A stretch of DNA of 64,000 nucleotides from Ricordea florida (Eukaryota; Cnidaria; Anthozoa; Corallimorpharia; Ricordeidae). The stretch covers positions 21,577,061-21,641,060 of the forward strand of contig OX453281.1 of NCBI GenBank assembly GCA_949710005.1, read 5' to 3'. Shown here piece after piece: positions 1 to 11,500 of the stretch. The notes beneath the pieces are model-generated. The model worked only from the letters and a program-made list of their open reading frames with translations. It searched no databases and was not told where the DNA came from. The number at the start of each line of letters is the position of its first letter. Within the stretch, counting starts at the first letter, position 1. The translations under genes were made by a program, and so were the position numbers.

Positions 1-170
1 TCTATCTATCTATCTATCTATCTTTACTATCTAACTATCTATCTATCTTACTATCTATCTTTACTATCTATCTTTACTATCTCACTATCTATCTTTACTA
101 TCTATCTAACTGTCCATCTTTACTATCTAACTATCTATCTATCTAACGTATCTATCTTTACTATCTAACC

Positions 171-209
<39 letters not shown>

Positions 210-890
210 CTTACCATCTTACTATCTATCTATCTTTTCTATCTTGCTATCTATCTATCTATCTATCTATTTTTACTACCTTACTATCAATCTATCTTTA
301 CTATCTATCTATCTATCTTTACTATCTTACTATCTATCTTTACTATCTTACTATCTATCTATCTATCTATCTATCTTTACCATCTTACTATCTATCTATC
401 TTTACCATCTTACTATCTATCTATCTTTTCTATCTTACTATCTATCTATTTTTACTACTTTACTATCAATCTATCTTTACTCTCTATCTATCTTTACGAT
501 CTTACTATCTATCTATCTATCTTTACTATCTTACTATCTATCTATCTATCTATCTTTACTATCTAACTATATATCTTTATTATCTAACTATCTATCTTTA
601 CTATCTTACTATCTATCTTTCTATCAATCTATTTTTTCTATCTTACTATCTATCTATCTATTTTTACTACCTTACTATCAATCTATCTTTACTATCTATC
701 TATCTATCTCTACGATCTTACTATCTATCTTTACTATCTATCTATCTATCTTTACTATCTAACTATCTATCTATCTTACTATCTATCTTTACTATCTATC
801 TTTACTCTCTAACTATCTATCTTTACTATCTATCTAACTATCCATCTTTACTATCTATCTATCTAACGTATCTATTTTTACTATCTAACC

Positions 891-925
<35 letters not shown>

Positions 926-1730
926 CTTACCATCTTACTATCTATCTATCTTTTCTATCTTGCTATCTATCTATCTATCTATTTTTACTACCTTACTATC
1001 AATCTATCTTTACTATCTATCTATCTATCCTGACTATCTTACTATCTATCTTTACTATCTTACTATCTATCTATCTATCTATCTTTACCATCTTACTATC
1101 TATCTGTCTTTACCATCTTACTATCTATCTATCTTTTCTATCTTACTATCTATCTATCTATTTTTACTACTTTACTATCAATCTATCTTTACTATCTATC
1201 TATCTTTACGATCTTACTATCTATCTTTACTATCTATCTATCTATCTATCTATCTTTACTATCTAACTATCTATCTTTACTATCTTACTATCTATCTTTA
1301 CTATCTTACTATCTATCTATCTATCAATCTATCTTTACTATCTTACTATCTATCTATCTTTTCTATCTTACTATCTATCTATTTTTACTACCTTACTATC
1401 AATCTATCTTTACTATGTATCTATCTATTTTTACTACCATACTATCAATCTATCTTTACTATCTATCTATCTATCTTTACGATCTTACTATCTATCTTTA
1501 CTATCTATCTATCTATCTTTACTATCTAACTCTCTATCTTTACTATCTAACTATCTATCTTTACTATCTTACTATCTATCTATCTATCTATCAATCTATC
1601 TTTACTATCTATCTTTACGATCTTACTATCTATCTTTACTATCTATCTATCTATCTATCTTTACTATCTAACTATCTATCTTTACTATCTATCTATCTTT
1701 ACTATCTTACTATCTATCTTTACTATCTTA

Positions 1731-1767
<37 letters not shown>

Positions 1768-2410
1768 AATCTATCTTTACTATCTTACTATCTATCTATC
1801 TTTTCTATCTTACTATCTATCTATCTATTTTTACTACCTTACTATCAATCTATCTTTACTATCTATCAATCTATCTTTACTATCTAACTATCTATCTTTA
1901 CTATCTAACTATCTATCATTTCTATCTTACTATCTATCTATCTATTTTTACTACCTTACTATCAATCTATCTTTACTATCTATCAATCTATCTTTACTAT
2001 CTAACTATCTATCTTTACTGTCTTACTATCTATCTTTACTATCTAACTATCTATCTTTACTATCTATCTATCTTTTCTATCTTACTATCTATTTATCTAT
2101 CTATCTATTTTTACTACCTTACTATCAATCTATCTTTATTATCTATCTATCTATCTTTACTATCTATCTATCTTTACTATCTATCTATCTTTACTATCTA
2201 TCTATCTTTACTATCTAACCATCTATCTTTACTATCTAACTATCTATCTTTACTATCTTACTATCTATCTATCTATCTTTACTATCTAACTATCTATCTT
2301 TACTATCTTACTATCTATCTATCTATCTATTTATCTATCTTTACCATCTTACTATCAATCTATCATTCTTTTCTATCTTACTATCTATCAATCTTTACTA
2401 TCTTACTGTA
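1..2410. repeat. TATC tetranucleotide array with interspersed variants
   Basis: About 2.4 kb of (TATC)n broken at intervals by TTTAC, TTAC and TAAC variants that themselves recur, giving higher-order units such as CTATCTTTACTATCTAACTA. The array runs up to the splice acceptor of a zinc-finger exon at 2428, so it is intronic or upstream of that gene. Three long + strand frames through it translate as endless Leu-Ser-Ile-Tyr repeats, which simply reflects the 4-bp unit; I do not regard them as genes. The left edge lies outside the window. Confidence 0.97.
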
Positions 2411-2427
2411 TGTTATATTTTATCCAG

Positions 2428-2511
2428 GAAAGAAAGAGTATGAATGTCATGTATGTCATCACCAATTTACCTCTCCTGGAAACCTGAAGGTTCATATGAG
2501 GAAACATACTG
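2428..2511 (+). CDS. Zinc-finger gene, first visible exon
   Basis: 84 bp, exactly one 28-residue finger (YECHVC...HMRKH then TG). Acceptor TATCCAG precedes it and donor GTTAGT follows. Phase 1 at both ends. Confidence 0.88.
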
Positions 2512-5500
2512 GTTAGTGATTCAATTGGTCCTCGACCTTTTGGCTAATGTTTCAATTTATTGTTATCAAACCAATGCCAAGGTAAGTAGGTTATTGTTAC
2601 TTAGTTTGCAATTTTTGCAATTTTCTGAAAATTGCAATTATAGTCTCATGAAAATTAACCAACCGAAATTTGATACCGCGCAACATGATTCTTAAGGAGA
2701 ACCCATTTTTAACAATGTCAAGCAGCTGCAAGCATGATTTGACAGTGTCATGTATATAGTACTCCATGTCAAATTGTTTGTAGTTTTTTCTTGGTCATTT
2801 TGGTTTTGTTCAGTGTAAAGGAAACTATCCCTATGGAAAATGAAAATCAGTCGTACCAATTCTGAGACTAACTGTTTGTTAATACAGATCAGTATTGTAA
2901 CAACTTCCGCAATATTTAGTGCCCTTATGATGGTTTTTTTTTGCACAAATTGCGAGATTTAAGTCCTGCGAAATATGCTAAATGAAGTAATTAATAAGGG
3001 ACTCTGGCCAATTGCAACAATTGTGGTATAGGCCACCATATAGTCACCAAATGTAGTGTTTACAGGGGTATACAAGGGTTTTGAAAGGTATATCCTTGTA
3101 AACCCTTGTATACCCCTGTAAACTGACTACATGGTGGCCTACCATGAATTATATTAAGCAAATGCATGTATCTCAAAAATAGTATGGGTGACTAGAATCT
3201 ATCATTTTCACTGATAGGTGCTCTTGGAACACCCCACTCCAGTCGTGTTTAGGTTATGAGCCCCATTCTTTCCCCACTCTCTCCTCCCCCAACCTCTATT
3301 TAGAACTCATTTGGTTTTCCAACTGTGTTTGATGTGGAACTGAATATCTAAGTTACTACTCACGGGGGTCCTCTTTTGTTGTAAAGAGTTCTTTTGTGAG
3401 TTTACTGAGTGCTTGTTCATCGTCCCAACTGATTGACAGGTGAAAAGCCATACAAGTGCGAGTACTGTCCTAAGTCATTCCATATGCAGGGTCATTACCA
3501 GTACCACGTGAGGAGACATACTGGTGAAAAGCCTTATCAGTGTGATATCTGTGGTAAAGCCTTCAGTTACTCCACTAATCTAACAGAACACAGGAACGTG
3601 CATACAGGAGACAGGCCACACGGGTGGGTATTAATCAAACATATCAGTCGCCATAGACGCGAAGAGTGACCCCGAAAAAGTCGTTACACTTTGGAATCGT
3701 TCTAAATTAACTTTTATCCATATGCGAGATATTGGTCCTTTGATGCTGGCGAACGTTTCCACGCCGGTGGAGAATATTGTTTTATTATACTTTAATTTTT
3801 CAGTTGCCTTGACGAAGATTTCTCTGGTGAAACTGAAATGAGGGCGATATTCATTTTTTTAGCTGACCTTTTCTCGAAAACGGAGGGACTTATTGGCATG
3901 TTTTTTGTTAAAGCTCTTAATCTGGGGTGAGGCAAATATAGAAAGTTTGGTCTAGACGAGGGTATCAGTTGGAAGAAAAATTTCCGTTTTTGGCTAGATA
4001 GATACCGTTGCGAATTTTCAGCCAAATATGGTCTAAAATGCCAAGGGTTCAGGGTTCTAGCGGCACCCCCGCCCTAAAATTCATCGCGTGCCCCCTACCC
4101 CAGGGCGAAGGGATCACCACAGTCGCACTGGAATCAGTTTAGAGGTATTTAATATTTAACAATTATTCGCCTAAGGCGAAGTTATTCTCGGTGAATATTC
4201 ACTGAGACGAAGTCGAGGTGAATATTCACCGATAATCACTGAGCCTGAGGCGAATAATTGTTTTAGTATAAACACACAAGTGATTATTTCAAAAAAGAAT
4301 AGAAAAAGCATTGTACAACACGAAAAAATTTTATTTCATCAAAAGCGCGCGAACGACTGGCAGCCATTTTGTTCGTCGAGGTGATTATCGGCTGATAATC
4401 CGAGATAGAGAACCAGTCAGAGCGCGCGGTTTTGTTTAATCACCCGAGTATTTATACTAATATTCATTATTGGTGATACGAAACTGAATATTAATTATTA
4501 ATTTATAATAATGCACTTTATTCAACAAATAAAGAAGCCTAAGCCGTGTATTACACTATAAAACTCAACAGGCATTTGAGAACTCGAGTGAAATTGCAGC
4601 TCGTGTTTTCTACATTTCTCGAGTGTTCTCAAATGTCCGGAGTGTTTTATCACAGTGTAATACACGACTTAGGCTTCTTCATTTGCTTTATGATATAAAT
4701 TTATACTAATATTCATTATTGGTGATACGAAACTGAATATTAATTATTAACTTATAATAATGCACTTTATTCAACAAATAAAGAAGCCTAAGCCGTGTAT
4801 TACACTATAAAACTCAACAGGCATTTGAGAACTCGAGTGAAATTGCAGCTCGTGTTTTCTACATTTCTCGAGTGTTCTCAAATGTCCGGAGTGTTTTATC
4901 ACAGTGTAATACACGACTTAGGCTTCTTCATTTGCTTTATGATATAAATTTTACACGCCGCGAGTAGAAACAACAAAGCACACAAATCGACAAACTGACG
5001 CCATGTAATACCAACTTCTCGACTGTTTTCGCTTCTTCTTCTTTATTTGTTATATTAACCTCGGCTTCAAAACTTTCTGCTGCTTCGCAGAGAACTTCAT
5101 CATGAATTTCTTCAAAGAAAATGTTTTTCGCCATCTCTAACAAAAATGTCGATTGGGGGTAATGTGGCGACAAGAAATAAAACACGCTTTTTCTATGTTT
5201 TATACTCAGATAAAACATGGGTTTTGGACCAATCAGAGCGCGCAGGGTCGTATCTATATTATGAAAAATATTCTCGGTGAGCGCTCACGTGATCAGTAAT
5301 GTAGCAACGGTTGCTACGCCGCCATTTTGGTGTACAGGTCAGGTAAACAAATCTACGTGCGATCCTTTCTTGGACACGAAATTTGCAAGGTTTCACAATG
5401 GTTTTATGTATGGTGCTCGGATGCTCGGTGCGAAGTGGTCGAGATAAGAATGTTTCTTTCTTTCGAGTGCCTGCTGTTGTTAAAGATAGAGGGGAACAGG

Positions 5501-8500
5501 AGGAAGAGCTTTCGCATGAGCGACGAATGATGTGGATCTCTGCCATTAGTCGGGAGAAGTTGACTGAGAAGATTTTGTGCAACGACCGTGTATGCAGTAA
5601 GCATTTTGTGTCTGGTCGTCCTTCGCCTTTATGGGACAAACACAATGTGGATTGGGTACCCACGTTAAATTTGGGACATTCAAAACGACGCCAAGTGGAT
5701 CATGAGGCTATGAGTGCTCGGGCAGATAGGGTGAGAGAGCGAAGGAAGAGAGGCCTTGAAATGCAAGCTTTGGAGACCGCGAGCAAGGTAAAAAAACTTA
5801 ATGAACCAGGAGAAACCATCTGTTCCTTAGATTTTAACGTTGTGGAAGAAGAAACTGACGAAAAACAACCGCTTGTTAAGGACAGTCTCCCGTCTTGTAG
5901 TTTTTCGGATGACTCCTTTCAGCGTGTAGACCAAGGTTGTCAGACGGAGGAGTTTGATTACATGTTTGAGAAAACCAGCTCCTACCAACCGTTCTGCGAA
6001 AGCTATTTTTCTGGCGACGATGATAAAGTCCGTTTTTATACTGGACTGCCATGCTTTTCAGTTTTAAAAACAACTTTAAACCATGTTGCACCACATGTTG
6101 ATAAAAGCTCCAAGAGCCTGACGCAGTTCCAGGAGTTTATTTTGGTCCTGATAAGACTGAGACTTAATGTGTTCTTACAGGATCTGGCCTACCGATTCGG
6201 AATCTCCAGAAGAACCGTTAATCGTATAATATCTACTTGGATGGAAGTCATGGACGCTCGTTTGAGCCCACTTATTTCCTGGCCAGACCGGGAGAGTTTG
6301 TGGGCTACCATGCCACAATGCTTCCAGTATTCCTTTGGGAAAAGGACAACAGTTATTTTAGATTGTTTTGAGATTTTTATTGATCGACCAAGCAACCTTC
6401 TAGCAAGGGCTCAAACATTTTCTAACTACAAACACCACAACACCATCAAGGTGCTTATTGGTATAACCCCTCAAGGAACCATTTCTTTTGTATCTGAAGC
6501 ATGGGGTGGTCGCACCTCAGATAAGTATCTCACAGAAAATTGTGGAATACTTGAAAAGCTTCTCCCTGGAGACATGGTTATGGCCGACAGGGGATTTACT
6601 ATCCATGACAGTGTGATGTACAAGCAAGCAAGTCTTGTAATTCCTGCCTTTACGAAAGGAAAGTCCCAGCTGGATCCTATAGATGTGGAACGCACAAGAG
6701 GGATTGCTAATGTGAGAATCCATGTGGAGAGGGTTATTGGCCTGTTACGGAGGAAATATACTATTTTACAAGGAACACTCCCCATAGATCTGCTTAAATG
6801 TAACCCTTCAGGCACGGTGGATAGCAGAGTTCCTATGATTGATCGCATTATTAGGGTTTGTTCTGCACTGATCAATCTATGCCCACCAATTATTCCTTTT
6901 GATTAGTCACAAAATTAACAACATTGATCATTCTACTGAATATAAGGCAAAGTTGATTATGTGAATCTTTACTGTTTATCTTTATGTAATGACATTAATT
7001 GATCATCGCAGTTATGTACACAACTTAAGCAGCCGTAAAATTTAAGCCTGAAAAAAAAAACTCGGGCCTGAACGGGATTCAAACCCATGACCTCTGCGAT
7101 ACCGGAGCAGTGCTCTACCAACTGATCTATCAAGCCTACTGGGAGCTGGTCATATTGTGAGTTCATAACATACCTGTAGATGGAAAAGAATGATGCAAAT
7201 GAATATATGAAAGACCATATATTTGAACTGCGGAGTAATATGTAATGACATTAATTGATCATCGCAGTTATGTACACAACTTAAGCAGCTGTAAAATTAA
7301 GCCTGAAAACAACTTTAATCTTTAATTACTGACACGTATTGAACGTAAACAATATGTATTTCACAGGTTGCTGACATCTCTGATAGTGGAAAAACCTAAT
7401 TTAAACCATCAGGGTTTCCAGTAAGATTCTAAATAAGTTGCTGTTCCCATTTAGAACTAGCCAGAGTTGTTATTGATGTCAACAGACATGACACTAGCAC
7501 CATTGAAGGGCTTGAGTCTCTGGGGGTATGGTGGCATGTCCCCTCAGAAAGGTTCAGCTACATAAATACCATTTCTTGAAATCCTGAACCTGGTGAAACT
7601 TTTTCCAAGACAAACATTTACAGTCTACTGCAATTCATTTCAATTCTAATCAGAAAATAATTAATGATTAAAATAATTAAATTCATTATGATACCAAAAA
7701 ATTTTAAGCTTGATTCATTGCATTCATATTATGTTTATCATATGTGTGCACTTAAATTATTGTTGGAAAAAGTGACATTTTCTTATTTTTGAAGCAACTA
7801 AGCAGATGTGGACGCATTTTTCTAATATCAAAATCCACATCTTCTGGTTTGATACCATACACTAGGCAGGTAGCAAATGCAATGGCAAATACCCCACAGT
7901 CACTACCATTGTTTTGCTGTTGAACAGGGACATTCTGAAGACCTTTATAGGCACCAGCCATCATGCTCTTTACTTGCTCTTCCACCTCTGTCTCAATGAT
8001 ATCATGGAATAAACTATCATAAAGATTAACCATGCCAGGCAAGCAACCCACCGAGCTCACACAGACCCAGTGCTGGTTACCTGTATGAAGTATCTGAATA
8101 AATTCACCTGTCATGATTGTGAAATTTCTAATTGGTCCAAGTGTTGGTCTCTGAAAACCCTCTATCATAGGATTTACTTCTTGTAACAGTACATGAGCCT
8201 GTTGAATTATTGAACAGTGTAGCCATCCATTTATAGAGAGTATCACATTATAGTCATTACTATCAAGCTCTCCAAGAAGGTCCTTAAAGTGTGGATGAGG
8301 GGTTCTATAAATTCTGGTGTTAGTTGGAGCATGATGGACTGTAGGTAGTGCACCTTGGGCAAGGGGTATGACAGGGACTGCCTTCTGGATAAGGAGGGAA
8401 GAAGGTACACCAAGTGAGCCCTGGGTAGGGGTGGGTATGCAAGGTTCAACAAGTGAAGCCTGAGTAGGGGGTCTGGGAATTGCACCAGGTGACCCCTGGG

Positions 8501-11500
8501 TAGGGGGTGTGGGAGGAAGACCAAGATTGGGCACCCAGTGGCTGGAAAATTGTGCTGTAGATCCTCGACAGGCTGGACATTGCCATGTGGATTTGCTGTT
8601 GTTAGGCAACCGTTTATAGTTTAAACAACCCAGATGGAAAAACTTTCCATTGGAACAACTGACATTGTGGCATTCCAGAAGCTTGGCATTACTCTCTGCT
8701 TTGGCCTTGCAAACACATATATGAGAAAGGCTAAGGGCTTCTGCTGGGGCAGATACATTCTTTGGTTTTCCTTTTTTTTTCTGGAACTGAGGTAGCTTTC
8801 GACAGAGTGGGCAGTACCATGTGGGCGGAATAGAAGTCGAAATGGCCAGGCAAGAGTGATGGAAAGTAACATACAGGCAAGCAGGGTTAGCACATGTTGC
8901 TGTAGTGTCTTGTTTGTCCATTCTGCAAAAGCAAATTGAGTTTAAGTTTGAAGTGCTAGGACCTTCTGGACTAGTTATTCTCCTGGTATACCATCGTCCA
9001 AGAACTTCTGGTAAAATACAAGTTTTCCAAAATGTGATAAGTTTAGGGAGGCAGTCATCCCAGTGTTTGTGGTCTTTGTATATTCGCTCCTGAACAATGG
9101 CAGTATCTTTCTCATTACAAACAGCACAGACTACAAAGTCACAATACCCAAGGTCTTTATTTGCAGAGAAGAGTTGCTGTTGTACTTGGTAGTAGTAATT
9201 GTGTTTTCTTTTAAGTCTATACACTCCATTCACCTTTTCCAAACATGTTGCTTTCATTGAAAGATAGGATTCAAAATCAGAACCTTCAATGCATATTGGG
9301 CACTTAACCTCCCCACAACCTTCTCCACAGCATGAACATGAACACAAAAAATCAGGTGTTGCATGTAGGAATTGATAGTCTCTGTTGATAAAAGTACCAC
9401 AGTCTTTTACTTGAAAATCTCTGTGATTCTTTTTCATTTCAGTTTCATAATGCAAAATGGCATCTTTCTCATGTTGACAGCCATGAAGTACTGCCTTAGT
9501 AGTTACTTTAAAGAGATGCGGGTAACAGATGGACTTGATGAGAGACTGTGAGGGAAGGGCTGGATTAGTATGACATACTGCACCACTCAAAGATGCACCA
9601 ATGCGTCCAGCTCTATGTTTAAAGAAACCTGAACCTTTGGCTTGTGACCTTGTGTCTTGTTCAATTTGCAGCATGTCACTTTCCGACAACTGAATTTTAA
9701 CCTTGCTGCAAGCTGTAAGTAAGTCTGGGTACGAAAAAGCCAAATATTTTCTATCAAAAAAATCCGAAACTGTTGGAACGTTGCGGCTTTTCTTGACAAA
9801 CGCTTCTGCGTGGGGCTTAATCAGGGACAGTGCAACAGCTTTGGTCTCACACTTGCTGAGTTCAGAGTAAAATAAATCCATTTCACTACGTGTTGGTGTT
9901 GGGGTTCCCCCTTGAGAATCTCGAGCTTGAAAAGATGGCATCTCTGATGCTCCATGATCTCCGAGTGATAAGCTATCGATGCTTTTGTCGAGGTCTGCTT
10001 TCATTTTTCTGGCGGAAGTTAAATTTATATCGGCAATTTTGGCATACGGAACTTCTTTCACAAATGACGGCAAAAGCCAAGCGCACTTGACTTGGGTACA
10101 AGACAGCTTATCGTTGATTCGAGTGTAAGCTTCTAGGTAAAACAAAACACTAGCTATGTGGGAGCAGGACTCTGAAAGGCCGGCCTTGCACCCAAGGCAG
10201 TGGGAAGATAAAATTGTGCCATCAATGCTGGTTATCAGCCAGACTGAAACCAAAGCATCGTTCATCCGCTGTGAATGGCGCACGCTAGCCAGAACCACGT
10301 AATTATCCTTCACGATACGGCCACGAACATTGGTTACAAACCCTGAAACCATCTGGTTATAAGCCTGAAGGCTTTTATATGCTTTAAACTGTTCTTTCGT
10401 GTAGTAGCTTGTTGTGAGGACAAGGTAGCTTACCAGATCCATGGATTCTACAGGGGGAATACAGTCCGCGTCACATTGTTCGTCCAAGAGAGTAGCCGGA
10501 TCTACTCCTACAGCAGATGTTTTCAGCAGATATCTTCGCTTAACATGAGGTTCGAGACTTCTATAATACTCTGAAAGCACTTGGTAATCTTTCTCCACAA
10601 CGCTCAGGTCTTCTAAAGAACTTGATGTTTCGGAATCCATAGCAATATTACAAACTACATAGGTCTGGACTTCGAAATGAATTACGTGACCTGTGCACCA
10701 ACATGGCCGCCAGATAATCTGCATAATTTTGTGACGTCACGCGCCCACGAAGAATTATCAGTAGAACGCGCGCTCTGATTGCTGATTGGCCAACTCCCCG
10801 GGTTTTCAACAAGCTATGTTAACACAGCAATGATGTCAATACGAACTGCTTGCCGTGGTCTTATAAACTTGAGAAACAGGGCTAAAAATTGGCGGTCGCA
10901 CGGTCGCCAGTGGCGAGTTAAAACTGACCAGGGCTACCAAAAGTTAAGGTTTGAACGCCCGATGCGCGACTATGCTACAGAATTTCGAAAAGTTGCAATG
11001 TAAATTATTCGAAGTACAAAGTTAAAAATAAAATTCAGCATGTAGTTTACCACTGAATTTTTAGTTCTGAAGTGGAAATTACGAGGCGTTTTAACAGTGA
11101 TTTCACGAGCGATCCACATTCACAACATATAGATGCCATTTTGATTTTGTGATTCCCACGTGACTCTGAAAAAAAAAATCGTGGGCTACTTCATTTTGGG
11201 ATGGGCCACTAAGAATTCCAGGAAACTGTCCCCACTGGCCACCAAGCATTGGAGTTAATTTTTAGCTCTGGAGAAATGGAAAATAGGCGGCTGCTTTCTG
11301 TTTATATGAACTGGCGCAAACATTTGAGTTCGTCTGAACACTTGCGCAACATTGAAATTCTCTCAAACCTCTCTAGTGTTTGCATCAATCGGCTTATTTG
11401 TACACCTGCAGCGTTTTCGTTTCTTTGAATCATTCATTTTGCTTCTGTAGTTGTTGTCACTGTGACAAGAAGTTCACTCATCGTTCCACCTTAAAGCAGC

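Larger units (their letters stand above)
5225..10795. mobile_element. ISL2EU-type DNA transposon (boundaries approximate)
   Basis: The unit holds a THAP-DDE transposase on + and a YqaJ-nuclease protein on -, the gene pair that defines the ISL2EU group. The genes converge, leaving 845 bp between their stops. Outside the two start codons lie similar inverted sequences: GGACCAATCAGAGCGCGC on the left, and on the right a block whose complement reads GGCCAATCAG then CAATCAGAGCGCGCG. I could not find a clean terminal repeat or target duplication, so the ends are estimates. It sits in the zinc-finger intron. Both ORFs are open, so the element may be recent. An unrelated tRNA-like repeat lies between the genes. 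Confidence 0.7.

Noticed and set aside
244-2218. Three long + strand frames of Leu-Ser-Ile-Tyr repeats
   Set aside because: They are translations of the TATC array, which lacks stops in some frames.
5259-5663. Minus-strand 134-codon frame across the transposase start
   Set aside because: Antisense shadow of the THAP domain coding region.
7054-7134. Threonine-like tRNA gene on minus strand
   Set aside because: Acceptor and anticodon stems have mismatches and the unit sits in a repeated block, so it is a tRNA-derived repeat.
7752-10724. Bacterial or phage contamination because of the YqaJ domain
   Set aside because: PHD fingers, the THAP transposase partner and location inside a host intron all point to a eukaryotic transposon.
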